Source of the DNA: Deltaproteobacteria bacterium | GTDB taxonomy: Bacteria > Desulfobacterota > Binatia > Binatales > Binataceae | Length of the DNA stretch: 59,634 bases | Reading direction: 5' to 3' | NCBI GenBank assembly: GCA_021801125.1 | Contig: JAJYYI010000082.1 | Location: 1 to 59,634, forward strand | In this document: piece after piece, positions 27,135 through 36,050 of the stretch | How the letters are laid out: each line of letters begins with the position of its first letter | How positions within the stretch are numbered: position 1 is the stretch's first letter | The notes under the pieces: generated by a model | What the model was told of the DNA's origin: nothing | Databases searched by the model: none | Seen by the model: the letters and a program-made list of their open reading frames with translations, nothing else | Position numbers and translations under genes: made by a program

Positions 27135-27815
27135 TCTTGACCGAACCTCGATTCGGGTCATTTTCAGTTGGGCCTTGGTGGCGGCGGTGGCGGAATGTGT
27201 ATCAACTGGCCCGTGGACTAAGTAAGCTTCCAGGCGTGTCCGAAAAGCACGCGTTTCGCCTTGATGCCCCTTTATGCTCCGCAGGCGACGCCAACGGAAC
27301 GCGGAAGCTTTGGCCGGCCCTGTTCTCAGCGGATCCTATTTTCCCCGCGCAGCGCGACCGGGACGGCTCCGTTAGCGTCGGATTCCTAAGGCTAATTTCT
27401 GTTAGGTTCCGGTGCTCTGTGTCATTCAGCCCCATCGAGCCCCTCTTCGGTTGCCGACTCAGCGGGGTGCGCCACGGTTAGCCAACACGCTGTTTTCTAG
27501 CCAAAAAATGACTAACGGACGAGTGAGGTTGGGGTCAACGTTGCGGTCCCCGCGGCTTCGTTGCGCGCCCGGGCGCCTTTTTGCACTGTACTACGGTGCT
27601 TTACGTCGTCAACCTTCGGCTTGCGACAACCGTCTGTGTACGGAGTTTCTTTTCCCTGCGGTCTTAACGGACGCGAGGTTACTACAACGGTAATTGCAAT
27701 AATTGCATCCGCATCGGTCAGGCGGCAACGCGACTTGCGTTTGAAGGTCGCTTTGCCATTTGCTTAAGGCTATGCTACGTGAAGCATGGAAGGCTCTTTC
27801 GGAAGCCTAGGGACA
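27135..27815. other. Long intergenic region
   Basis: About 680 bases between divergent genes, holding the promoters of the LuxE-LuxC-aminotransferase operon and of the next gene. No convincing reading frame. A short symmetrical AT-rich site, TGCAAT-A-ATTGCA (27695-27707), stands out in GC-rich surroundings and may be a regulator site. A GCGCCC/GGGCGC palindrome followed by five T lies near 27568. Confidence 0.35.
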
Positions 27816-28238
27816 ATGAAAAAATTTGTTGCCGGAGTTGTTACGGGCTTTATCTTAAGCTGTGGTCTCGCGCTCGCCGCCGAGGATTTCGGTCACAATG
27901 GTGTGTTCTGGATGGGGCTTGACCTCTCGGGTAAGCGAGGTTATCTGACGGGCTACTCCGACGCGATGAAGATTAGCGTCGGCAAGCTCGAAAACCTGGA
28001 AGTTGCCGCCGAACTCTTTCGCTGGAAGAGCGCGCGCAAGATTATCGGCCAAGTGTCACGCGAGCTTCGCATGGCGGACGTCGGGCCGGAGAAGCTGATG
28101 CAGCAACTCGATCACCTCTATTCGGATCGGAAGTACAGCGATCTCGATTTGGGGTCGGCGCTGCAACTGGTCAATATTCGGACCGAGAATCAATCGGAAA
28201 AGCCGCCCAAGGCCGAGCAGAATCCCGCCAAAAATTAA
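27816..28238 (+). CDS. Small exported protein, function unknown
   Basis: 140 residues from the ATG at 27816 (TAGGGA just upstream); an ATG ten codons earlier would spoil the signal peptide. MKKFVAGVVTGFILSCGLALAA is a clean signal peptide, cleaved after residue 22. The mature part contains GYLTGYSDAMKISVGKLENL, similar in shape to the G-Y-x-x-G-x-x-D motif of small periplasmic Rap1a/Tai-type proteins, though I would not assign it. The tail is Lys/Pro/Glu-rich. It precedes the protease-like gene by 179 bases. Confidence 0.6.
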   Translation: MKKFVAGVVTGFILSCGLALAAEDFGHNGVFWMGLDLSGKRGYLTGYSDAMKISVGKLENLEVAAELFRWKSARKIIGQVSRELRMADVGPEKLMQQLDHLYSDRKYSDLDLGSALQLVNIRTENQSEKPPKAEQNPAKN

Positions 28239-28417
28239 GCTCGTTCGTTGACGACGTTTAGCGGCCGATTTTGATGCCGTAAAGGGCTTTTTGATTGGTT
28301 GGCATCGGTCGCGTGTGGGTCGAAAGCTTTTTCAACGAGTCTGCGAGGTAGAAGCGCCGGCAATCGGTGTTGAGGAGGTTTTGAGCTAGCCCGGTCCGGT
28401 TGCGGAGGTACAGCGAG

Positions 28418-29323
28418 GTGAATGGGGCGGTACATCTGTTAGAACAAGTCGCTGCCTCAGTGGTAGGAATCCACGCCAGCGTACCACGGGAGCATCCTTC
28501 GGTCGCGGTTGGGTTGGGTGCTGACCGACGCGGCAGCGGCACGTTGATAAGCGCGGAAGGCTTGGTGCTCACGGTCAACTACGTGGTGATGGGAGCGCGC
28601 CGGCTGATCGTGACCCTCACTGACGGGACGCAGTACGACGGGCGAATCGCGGCCCAGGACTTCACGAGCAATCTCGCGTTGGTGAAGATCGAACCCAGCG
28701 CGCAGCTACCCCACCTTAGGATCACTTCGTCGAGAGATTTAGTGCCCGGCCAGGACGCGTTCATTGTCGCGAGCACCGGCAATGAAGCGCGGCGAGCTGA
28801 TTCCGGGTTGGTCAGCTATATCGGCCCGTTCGACGCGCTATGGGAGTTTGTCCTGGAGCGCTGCGTCATGGTGTCGGCCATGAACCTTGGCTTTGGCGGT
28901 GCCCCGGTCTGTAACGTCAAGGGAGAGCTCTTCGGCGTATCGTACCTTAGCATGGCCGAAGTAGGCCGCGCGGTGCTTGCAATCCCGACCGAGTGTTTTC
29001 TGGACGTGCGCGACGAGCTGGTCAGCCAAGGGCGGCGCGTGAGCGCGCGGCCGTGGGCGTGGCTCGGGTTGCTCTCCTATACTCTACGCGAGCATGTAGT
29101 CGTGGCCGGCCTTTTGCCGGGCGGACCTGCCGAAAAAGCCGGGCTGAAGCAAGGGGACGTTATTCTTGCGATCGACGGCCAAGGCTTGAGCGAGCGGCGC
29201 GCCCTTTATGAAGCACTGCGGTCGCGCCAGCCTGGCGAGGCGTTGAACCTGCGAATTTTTCGCGACAATAAAGTGCATACGCTGGAAGTCGCAGGCATCC
29301 GCGTCGAAGACTACTTCGGTTAG
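28418..29323 (+). CDS. Catalytically dead DegP/HtrA-like protein with PDZ domain
   Basis: 301 residues from a GTG at 28418, with GGAGG (28404-28408) upstream. Residues about 30-195 follow the DegP/HtrA protease fold: RGSGTLISAEGLVLTVNYVV, TDGTQYDGRIAAQDFTSNLA, NLGFGGAPVCNVKGELFGVS. All three catalytic positions differ: where DegP has NNHVV this has VNYVV (His to Tyr), RSDIALI becomes TSNLALV (Asp to Asn), and GNSGG becomes GFGGA (Ser to Gly). A PDZ domain follows (about 205-295: GLLPGGPAEKAGLKQGDVIL). No signal peptide is visible, so it may be cytoplasmic. It is intact, hence more likely a scaffold or substrate-binding pseudoprotease than decaying DNA. Confidence 0.75.
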   Translation: MNGAVHLLEQVAASVVGIHASVPREHPSVAVGLGADRRGSGTLISAEGLVLTVNYVVMGARRLIVTLTDGTQYDGRIAAQDFTSNLALVKIEPSAQLPHLRITSSRDLVPGQDAFIVASTGNEARRADSGLVSYIGPFDALWEFVLERCVMVSAMNLGFGGAPVCNVKGELFGVSYLSMAEVGRAVLAIPTECFLDVRDELVSQGRRVSARPWAWLGLLSYTLREHVVVAGLLPGGPAEKAGLKQGDVILAIDGQGLSERRALYEALRSRQPGEALNLRIFRDNKVHTLEVAGIRVEDYFG

Positions 29324-29429
29324 CGCCACCCGGTCAGGACACGGCGCAAGCTTGTGTTAAGCCGCGAACGTACGCGAGCAACCGCGCTGGCTGCCCGCAA
29401 GCGGCCTGCGGGCGCGGCGCGAAATTGCT

Positions 29430-32312
29430 TCATTTTCCATCGGTCTGAGCCATATTAAGCACCTGGGCCAGGTGAAGCGGCCGCCGTCCGTGGCAAAGGC
29501 TCGCGATCTGGGTCCGACAGGAAAAGCCGTCGGCAAGCACCAGAGTGTCGGGCGAGCTTTTGCGAATGGCCGGAGCCAGTATTCGCTCGCCGAGCATGCG
29601 CGAAATCTCGAAGCGGTCGCGATGGTACCCGAAAGCGCCGGCCATGCCGCAGCATCCCGCATCGAGTTCCCTTAGCTCAAGCCCTTCAACTTGTCCAAGG
29701 AGGCTGCGCGCGGACGCGGTGCCCGCAATCGCCTTCTGATGGCAATGCCCGTGCAGCAGCACCTTCGCCGGCAAGGCGAGCGGGCTTTCGCCCAGCCCTT
29801 GGCGCGACAGAAACTCATCGAGCAGCAGGGCCTTTTCCGACAGCATTTTTGCCCTGGGGTCTTTCGGGAAGAAACGCAAGGCCTCATCGCGAAAGGTCAG
29901 CAGGCAACTCGGTTCGAGACCGACTATGTAAATACCGCGCTCGGCGAACGGCGAGAGAACGGTCAGAATTTTGGCCAGGCGCTGCCGAGCCTGGGCCAGC
30001 ATCCCGACGTCATACAAGGGACGCCCGCAGCACAGATCCTGTTCGGCAACGGTGACCGCGAAGCCGGCCCGCTCAAGCACCTCTACCGCGCATCGTCCGA
30101 CGTCCGGATCGAAAAAGTTCGTGAACGTATCCACGAACAGAACCACCTCGCGCCCGTTGCCGTAGGGCAGCCGCCGGGCTCTGAACCAGTCGCGAAACGA
30201 GTGCTGCGCGAGTGCGGGAAGAGGCCGTTCAGGATGAACCTTCAAGGCGCGTTTGACCAGTTCCGCGAACGGCGGCTTTCGTGAGAAAAAGTTGGCCAAC
30301 CGCGGAGTCTTTGCCCCCCATGCCGCAAGCTCGTGCAAGTAGCCCAGGAACAGGTCATGCGCCGAGCGGCGGTGGGAGCGATAGTAATGGGCGAGAAATT
30401 CCGCTTTGTAGGCCGCCATGTCCACTTCGGCGGGGCATTCGCGTTTGCATCCTTTGCAAGAAAGGCAGAGTTCGAGCGCGGCATAAAGGGCGGGATCCTC
30501 AAACCCGCCATCCAGGACGCCGCTGTAAAGCGCCTCGAAAAGCAGCCGCGCGCGCCCGCGCGTGGAATGCACCTCTTCGCGGGTTGCCATGTATGAGGGG
30601 CACATCGTGCCGGCCTCGAGCTTGCGGCACTTGCCGATTCCAGCGCATCCCAGGGCGACGCCTTCCAGACCTTGCTCGCGGCTGAAATCCATATGGGTTT
30701 TTATCGCCGGTGTTCGGCGCCAGGCGCCGGGGCGCAAGTGAGCGTCCAATGCGTCAGGGCGCACTACGACTCCCGGGTTCATCATTCCGTCCGGGTCGAA
30801 GATGCGCTTGAACTCGGCGAAATCGCCCAACAATTGGGTACCGAACATCTTGTCGAGCATCTGAGAACGGGCGCGGCCGTCTCCGTGCTCGCCTGACAGG
30901 GATCCGCCGTTTTCGACCACAAGGTCGCCGATCTTTAGCATCGCCGTGCGATACCGCTCGGCTCCCTGCGGATCGGCGAAGGGGAAATCGATTCGGCAGT
31001 GAAGGCAGCCGTCGCCGAAATGACCGTAATAAACCGCAACTTTAAGGCCGTGCGCGGTCAACAGGCGGTGAAACTCCCGCAAATAGCTGCCAAGTTTTTG
31101 CGGTGCTACCGCCGTGTCTTCAGCCCCGGGCCAGGTGCGCGGCATCCCTTCGATAGCCACGCTGGAGCCCAGACCTGATTCGCGCAGGCCCCACACCGCC
31201 TGCTGTTCGTTTGAATCCGCCAGCACGCGCGCCTGAGTTACGCCGGATTGCGTCGCGGCGCGGGCCGCGAGCGCCTCGGCTTGGTCGCGCGCCTCGTCGG
31301 TGTGGTCCGCGGCGAGCTCGACGAGCAGCCAGCCGCGGCCGTCGGGTAGCAGCTTCACCGCGTCGAGCGCGATTCCTCGGTGGCGGGCGAGCGGCACGAT
31401 CCGATCGTCGAACCCCTCGACCGCCTGAGGTCGATATTCAAGCAGCCAAGCCACCTGGTCCGCGGCGGCGAAGATGTCATCACAGCCGACTGCTACGGTG
31501 ATTCGCCTGCGGGGCAACGGCACCAGCTTCACCGTGGCCTGCAGAGTGAGCGCGAGAGTACCTTCCGAACCCGCAAGCGCGCCAGCCAGATTAAAACCGT
31601 GCTCCGGCAGAAGTTGGTCGAGGTTGTAGCCCGAGACGCGCCGCGGAATCTTCGGATAGCGTTCGCGAACCCGCTCGGCGCATCGGTTGCGCAGCTCCAA
31701 CAACCGGCGAAAAATCGCACCCTCTCGGCCGGGCAACGCCGCGCGTTCCGCCGCGAGCGCTTCGTTGCTCCCCCCGGCGCTCAAGACGGTGCCGTCGTAA
31801 AGCAACACCTCAAGCCGCTCCAGATTGTCGACGGTCTTTCCGTAACGCAGCGAATGGGCGCCGCAGGAGTTATTACCGATCATTCCGCCGATGTTGCATC
31901 GGTCCTTGGTCGTCGGGTCGGGCGCGAAAAACAAGCCGTAGGGAGCAAGTGCGGCGTTGAGCTGGCTTTGTACGACCCCCGGTTCCACCACCGCCAGGCG
32001 GCGGTCCGGGTCGACCTTAATTGTGCGGTTGATGTACTTGGAAAAATCGAGCACCAGCGCGCTGTTGCAGGTCTGTCCGCCCAGGCTGGTTCCTCCGCCG
32101 CGCGCGAGCACGGCGACGGCATTTTCCCGCGCCAAGCCCAATGTGGCGCGCAAATCTCCCTCATGGCGCGGAATGACGACTCCGAGCGGGACCAGCCGAT
32201 AGTTCGAAGCGTCAGTGGAATAGACGGCCAGCGTGGCGCGGTCGAAGCGCACTTCGCCGTCGATGCGCCGGCGAAGCTCCTTTTGCAAACGCTCGATTGA
32301 CAACGCGGCCAT
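29430..32312 (-). CDS. FAD/4Fe-4S 2-hydroxyacid dehydrogenase (GlcD-GlpC fusion, YdiJ-like)
   Basis: 960 residues. The N-terminal FAD-binding domain has VLARGGGTSLGGQTCNSALV and MIGNNSCGAHSLRYGKTVDN; the FAD-linked oxidase C-terminal domain follows with LSGEHGDGRARSQML. An Fe-S region has GCAGIGKC and CLSCKGCKRECPAEVDM, and the last 250 residues have two CCG-type motifs, DLCCGRPLYDVG and LDAGCCGMAGAFGYHRDR. This is the arrangement of YdiJ-type enzymes, which oxidise D-2-hydroxyacids such as D-lactate or D-2-hydroxyglutarate and pass electrons to the respiratory chain. The exact substrate is open; D-lactate from the GloB reaction is one option. Confidence 0.88.
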   Translation of the reverse strand: MAALSIERLQKELRRRIDGEVRFDRATLAVYSTDASNYRLVPLGVVIPRHEGDLRATLGLARENAVAVLARGGGTSLGGQTCNSALVLDFSKYINRTIKVDPDRRLAVVEPGVVQSQLNAALAPYGLFFAPDPTTKDRCNIGGMIGNNSCGAHSLRYGKTVDNLERLEVLLYDGTVLSAGGSNEALAAERAALPGREGAIFRRLLELRNRCAERVRERYPKIPRRVSGYNLDQLLPEHGFNLAGALAGSEGTLALTLQATVKLVPLPRRRITVAVGCDDIFAAADQVAWLLEYRPQAVEGFDDRIVPLARHRGIALDAVKLLPDGRGWLLVELAADHTDEARDQAEALAARAATQSGVTQARVLADSNEQQAVWGLRESGLGSSVAIEGMPRTWPGAEDTAVAPQKLGSYLREFHRLLTAHGLKVAVYYGHFGDGCLHCRIDFPFADPQGAERYRTAMLKIGDLVVENGGSLSGEHGDGRARSQMLDKMFGTQLLGDFAEFKRIFDPDGMMNPGVVVRPDALDAHLRPGAWRRTPAIKTHMDFSREQGLEGVALGCAGIGKCRKLEAGTMCPSYMATREEVHSTRGRARLLFEALYSGVLDGGFEDPALYAALELCLSCKGCKRECPAEVDMAAYKAEFLAHYYRSHRRSAHDLFLGYLHELAAWGAKTPRLANFFSRKPPFAELVKRALKVHPERPLPALAQHSFRDWFRARRLPYGNGREVVLFVDTFTNFFDPDVGRCAVEVLERAGFAVTVAEQDLCCGRPLYDVGMLAQARQRLAKILTVLSPFAERGIYIVGLEPSCLLTFRDEALRFFPKDPRAKMLSEKALLLDEFLSRQGLGESPLALPAKVLLHGHCHQKAIAGTASARSLLGQVEGLELRELDAGCCGMAGAFGYHRDRFEISRMLGERILAPAIRKSSPDTLVLADGFSCRTQIASLCHGRRPLHLAQVLNMAQTDGK

Positions 32313-32530
32313 CGCAAAACCTCCACCTCCTAGAGTTCCTGCACAGCCTTTGGTTGCGCGTCAAGTGTTGGGAAGGGTGAATGGTTAGGTGCTCCTCGGC
32401 AAGCCATGCGAGAGCGAAAGATCCCGCGCAGCCGGCCGCTGCCTGACTACACGCGGCCTTATGCTTATGCCAAGCTGGTTTCCTCAGCCGAGGGGCTTCT
32501 TAGCTCAAGCATAGGGGAGAACGCATAGCG

Positions 32531-33568
32531 ATGTACGTAATCGACAACGGGAAACGCTTCGTAATTCCACGCACCGAACTGACGTACCCGGCGCACAGCC
32601 TCAAGTTTCATCGCAACGCCGCCGATTCGGTGCGCTCGCCGGTGGACTTGGTGATGGCGGACTTCGAGGACGCCTGTCCCTACGAATTCAAGGGGGACAA
32701 GAGCCGCAAAGTGGCGCTGGAAGCGCTGAACACGCTCGACTTTGGGAACAAAGTTGTGACCGTGCGCCCCAATAACCTGCGGTCGCCATTTTTTCGCGAG
32801 GACGTCGAGAGCGTCGTGCTCGGAGCACCCAATCGTTTTCATGGGTTTATCCTGCCCAAAGTGAGGGAGCCGGACGAGGTGCGTGAGGTGGCTCAGCTAC
32901 TTGACGCGCTCGAGCCGCGCGGCAAGTGGCGCTACAAGCTTCAGCTCGAGGTGTTGATCGAAACGCCCCAGGCGCTAATCAACGCCTACGGCATCGCTCG
33001 CGCCTCGGACCGCATGGCGGGCCTGATCTTTGGCATCGCCGATTTTGCCGCTAATCTGGGGATTCGCGATATCTTCGAGAACCAGAATCAGAATTTTCAT
33101 TACGCCAAACAGGCTACCGTCGTCGCGGCCAAGGCGGCCGGCCTGCACGCGATCGACAACGTTTTCGTGAAGTTGTGGCGCACCGACGACCCGCCCGAGA
33201 AAGTCGCGCAGATCCAGCGTCAGTTGCGCGAAAAAAACCTCGGCGCGGCCAGCCTAGGGATGGACGGCACGTGGGTGATTCATCCCCAGCAGGCGGAGAT
33301 TGCCAACGCCTGCTTCACGCCGACGGCCGAGCACGTGGAGTTCGCGCGCCGGCTACTGACGCTTTATCACGCCCAGGGCGGCGGCTCGATGACTGACCCG
33401 CAGACCGGGGAGATGGCCGACGAGGCCACCGTGAAGATCGCGCTCATGGATCTCGCCAAAGGAGTGCAGGCGGGGATGGTAGCGGCGCAGGAACTGGCGC
33501 AATGGTCCGAGAAAAGCCGAGCCGTGACCGGCTACGACATTATCGAGCTAATGCGGCGGGGAAGCTAA
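32531..33568 (+). CDS. HpcH/HpaI (CitE-like) aldolase, malyl-CoA lyase type
   Basis: 345 residues. The fold's metal and substrate residues are visible in DLVMADFEDACPYEFKGDKS, TVRPNNLRSPFF, LQLEVLIETPQALINAYGIA (Glu) and LIFGIADFAANLG (Asp), and the C-terminal MDGTWVIHPQQAEIAN is the usual end of malyl-CoA/citramalyl-CoA lyases. Such enzymes cleave or form C-C bonds between acetyl-CoA or propionyl-CoA and glyoxylate or pyruvate. Substrate is not predictable and there is no adjacent CoA-transferase. It is divergent from the FAD dehydrogenase and could process its 2-oxoacid products (inference). Confidence 0.82.
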   Translation: MYVIDNGKRFVIPRTELTYPAHSLKFHRNAADSVRSPVDLVMADFEDACPYEFKGDKSRKVALEALNTLDFGNKVVTVRPNNLRSPFFREDVESVVLGAPNRFHGFILPKVREPDEVREVAQLLDALEPRGKWRYKLQLEVLIETPQALINAYGIARASDRMAGLIFGIADFAANLGIRDIFENQNQNFHYAKQATVVAAKAAGLHAIDNVFVKLWRTDDPPEKVAQIQRQLREKNLGAASLGMDGTWVIHPQQAEIANACFTPTAEHVEFARRLLTLYHAQGGGSMTDPQTGEMADEATVKIALMDLAKGVQAGMVAAQELAQWSEKSRAVTGYDIIELMRRGS

Positions 33569-33577
33569 GCCGCGCGT

Positions 33578-34633
33578 CTAGGGGACGGGCGCGAGGTTGC
33601 GCAATCCCGCGCCTTCGTCCCAACCGAGCATCAAATTGAGATTTTGGACCGCTTGTCCGGCGGCGCCCTTGCCGAGGTTGTCGATCGCCGTCATTACGCA
33701 CAGCGCCTGCGCGCGATGGTTGAGCACAAAGCCGATCTCGCAGAAGTTCGTTGCGCGGACGTTCTTGAGTTCCGGCAGTTGCCCTTCGCCCAGAAGCCTG
33801 ACGAATGGCGACTTGGCGAAGGCCGTCTCGAACGCGGCTCGCACATCCTCGGCGAGCGTGCCGGCCCGCGGCCGCAGAAAGATCGACGTCAAGATGCCTC
33901 GACTCACCGGCAGCAGATGAGGTACGAACATCAGCGCGACGTCGCGGTCCAGCAGCGCGCCGATTTCCTGCTCCATCTCAGGGGTATGGCGATGACTACC
34001 GACCTTGTAAGGCCGGCAGTTTTCATTAACTTCGGCGAAGAGCTGTTCCACGCTGGCTGCGCGGCGCGCTCCGGTGGTGCCGGACTTGGCGTCGATGAGG
34101 ATCATCGACGGATCGACGAGCCCTTGCCTGATAAGCGGCAGCAAACCTAACAATACCGCGGTGGGATAGCATCCCGGATTGGCCACCAAGCGCGCTTCGG
34201 CGAGCGCGTGGCGGTGAAACTCCGATAGTCCGTACACCGCCTCCCGCAAAAGCTCCGGTGCCGGATGCTCCATGCCGTAGGTGCGACGGTAGACCTCGGG
34301 GTCACGCAGACGAAAGTCGGCCGAAAAATCGATCACCCGCCTGCCGCTCTTGACCAGGCTCCCGACCACTTCGATGCCAGCTCCCTCTGGAAGGCAAGAG
34401 AGGACAATCTCGGCCCGTCCCTTGAGAAGATTTGGACGCAGATCCTCGAGCGAGGGCAGGTCGAGTCCGGACAGATGGCGATAAACGTCCGCCACCTCGC
34501 GTCCGGCATAATGCTCGGAAGTTAGCACGGTCAACTCGACCAAGGGATGGCACGCCAGCAGCCGCACGGCTTCGATTCCCGAATAGCCCGTGGCGCCTAA
34601 GATCGCCACTTTGACTCGATTGTGACGCGTCAT
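33578..34633 (-). CDS. argC: N-acetyl-gamma-glutamyl-phosphate reductase
   Basis: 351 residues. Third step of arginine synthesis: NADPH reduction of N-acetylglutamyl phosphate. The N-terminal nucleotide motif is VAILGATGYSGIEAVRLL, the catalytic Cys155 is in ANPGCYPTAV, and KSGTTGARRAA and the SHRHTPEM motif follow, as in the long (type I) form. It lies downstream of rplM-rpsI on the same strand, with a gap of about 190 bases; this linkage is familiar from deltaproteobacterial genomes. Confidence 0.95.
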   Translation of the reverse strand: MTRHNRVKVAILGATGYSGIEAVRLLACHPLVELTVLTSEHYAGREVADVYRHLSGLDLPSLEDLRPNLLKGRAEIVLSCLPEGAGIEVVGSLVKSGRRVIDFSADFRLRDPEVYRRTYGMEHPAPELLREAVYGLSEFHRHALAEARLVANPGCYPTAVLLGLLPLIRQGLVDPSMILIDAKSGTTGARRAASVEQLFAEVNENCRPYKVGSHRHTPEMEQEIGALLDRDVALMFVPHLLPVSRGILTSIFLRPRAGTLAEDVRAAFETAFAKSPFVRLLGEGQLPELKNVRATNFCEIGFVLNHRAQALCVMTAIDNLGKGAAGQAVQNLNLMLGWDEGAGLRNLAPVP

Positions 34634-34826
34634 TTAAAACCTCAAACCGTCATTGTTCTCTGGAAGGCGATGCCGATTCCTTACGCGAGGAGACAAGACT
34701 CAAATCTGACGAGGTCTCGGCAGCAAACGCGCGCTGAAGGATTTCGACGCTCGCCGCCGCTGGGCCGGATTCCGCGCCCTTTTCACCTACGGGCGCGATA
34801 GGTTCGCACCGACAAAGCTCGCCAGT

Positions 34827-35225
34827 TTAGCGCTTGGAGTACTGCGGCCGTTTGCGAGCCTTATGCCGGCCATATTTTTTCCTTTCCACCTCCCGAGGGT
34901 CGCGCGTGAGCAAGCCAGCCTTGCGTAGCGCAGGGCGCAAACCTTCTGTCGCTTTCACCAAAGCGCGCGCGATCCCAAGTTGCACGGCAGTTGCCTGAGC
35001 GGCCACACCACCGCCTCCTACGCTAACCAGAACATCGTAGTCGCCGCCGGTTTTGGTGACCTCGAACGGTTCAAGGATCTGCATGCGCGCGGTCTCGCGC
35101 GGAAAGTAGTCTTCGAGGCTGCGTTCGTTAACTCGTACCGAGCCGCTGCCGGGGATAAGTCTCACCCTGGCGATCGCGGTCTTGCGTTTGCCGGTAGCCC
35201 AGATTGCGGGCGTTTTGCTTGTCAT
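34827..35225 (-). CDS. rpsI: Small-subunit ribosomal protein uS9
   Basis: 132 residues. WATGKRKTAIARVRLIPG at the start and the conserved C-terminus DPREVERKKYGRHKARKRPQ, ending in Lys-Arg, are diagnostic. The tail reaches into the ribosomal P site against tRNA. It begins nine bases after rplM ends, the normal rplM-rpsI operon. Confidence 0.97.
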   Translation of the reverse strand: MTSKTPAIWATGKRKTAIARVRLIPGSGSVRVNERSLEDYFPRETARMQILEPFEVTKTGGDYDVLVSVGGGGVAAQATAVQLGIARALVKATEGLRPALRKAGLLTRDPREVERKKYGRHKARKRPQYSKR

Positions 35226-35234
35226 GATCGGTTT

Positions 35235-35693
35235 TCAGCTTCTCGTCTTGATGGCTATGCTCACAGGGGCCTGCGCCGCATGCGGATGCTCTCCACCGCG
35301 GTAGACCTTAAGCTTGGTGAAAAGTTGCCTGCCCAAACGGTTTTTGGGCAACATACCGCGTACTGCCATCTCGATCAGACGCTCGGGCCTTGACTGGAGA
35401 AGTTGGCGTGCCGTGGTCTTGCGGATTCCGCCAGGATAGCCGCTGTGCCTGTAGTAAACCTTTTGCTCCATCTTCGCCCCGGTCAGTTCAACCAGTTGCG
35501 CATTGACGACCACGACGAAATCGCCGCAGTTCTGGTTGGGCGTGAAGTCCGGGCGGTCTTTACCGCGTAGCATGCTCGCTACACGCGCGGCCAACCGGCC
35601 CAAAGGACATCCGGCCGCGTCGACCAGGACCCATCGCCGGTCGCGCAACGCTTCCTCGCGCGAAACGCTCGCCGTTTGTTCGCTCAGCTTCAA
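35235..35693 (-). CDS. rplM: Large-subunit ribosomal protein uL13
   Basis: 152 residues. Signature segments: [46 protein letters not shown] and [32 protein letters not shown]. It is an early-assembling 50S protein. A 7-bp hairpin lies in its leader (see 35734-35760). Confidence 0.97.
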   Translation of the reverse strand: MKLSEQTASVSREEALRDRRWVLVDAAGCPLGRLAARVASMLRGKDRPDFTPNQNCGDFVVVVNAQLVELTGAKMEQKVYYRHSGYPGGIRKTTARQLLQSRPERLIEMAVRGMLPKNRLGRQLFTKLKVYRGGEHPHAAQAPVSIAIKTRS

Positions 35694-35733
35694 TTAGGTA
35701 GCCTCAATTACTGCCGCTGTTGGCGCGGCGTCC

Positions 35734-35760
35734 GTACGGGCGCCTTAGGGTCACCCGTAC
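35734..35760 (-). promoter_or_regulatory. Hairpin in the rplM leader
   Basis: GTACGGG (35734-35740) and CCCGTAC (35754-35760) form a perfect 7-bp stem with a 13-base loop between tRNA-Asp and rplM. It may be a processing or termination signal after the tRNA, or an L13-binding autoregulatory leader of the kind known in other bacteria. Confidence 0.35.
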
Positions 35761-35771
35761 CACCAATCATA

Positions 35772-35849
35772 TGGCGGGGCCGATGGGATTTGAACCCACG
35801 ACTTCCGACGTGACAGGCCGGCGTTCTAACCGGGCTGAACTACGACCCC
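35772..35849 (-). tRNA. tRNA-Asp (GTC)
   Basis: 78 bases including an encoded 3' CCA. Read on the minus strand: acceptor stem GGGGTCG/CGGCCCC with discriminator G and CCA, D stem GTTC/GAAC, anticodon stem CCGGC/GTCGG with loop CTGTCAC (anticodon GTC), variable AAGTC, T stem GTGGG/CCCAT with loop TTCAAAT. All arms pair normally. Confidence 0.97.
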
Positions 35850-36005
35850 GCAGAGCTAACTTTTGCCATTTTCCGGCTTATCGAGCAACCTGACAATCGC
35901 TCATGATAACATAACTGCGAGCTACCACGAGGTGTCGGGTCGCGAACACCGTTCGTGCAATCTCCGCGATTGCGCGCTGTATTTCGTTGTGCATATTTTA
36001 ATTTT

Positions 36006-36020
36006 GTGACCGCTGGTCAC
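36006..36020 (+). promoter_or_regulatory. Inverted-repeat operator upstream of the RND-adaptor operon
   Basis: GTGACC-GCT-GGTCAC is a perfect 6-bp dyad, extended by TT/AA two bases further out. It lies 31 bases before the pump start and just downstream of an AT-rich stretch, TATTTTAATTTT, that can serve as the -10 region. The size and symmetry suit a TetR-type repressor, but no such gene is in the window. Confidence 0.45.
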
Positions 36021-36050
36021 GAAATCCTCACTCGGTAAGCTAAGGACGCC

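Noticed and set aside
27412-27767. Short plus-strand frames in the spacer before the small exported protein
   Set aside because: No ribosome sites, atypical composition and no similarity to each other or to known families.
31380-32300. Plus-strand open frame of 306 codons inside the FAD dehydrogenase
   Set aside because: Antisense of the conserved FAD-binding domain; composition rich in Arg, Gln and His as expected for a shadow.
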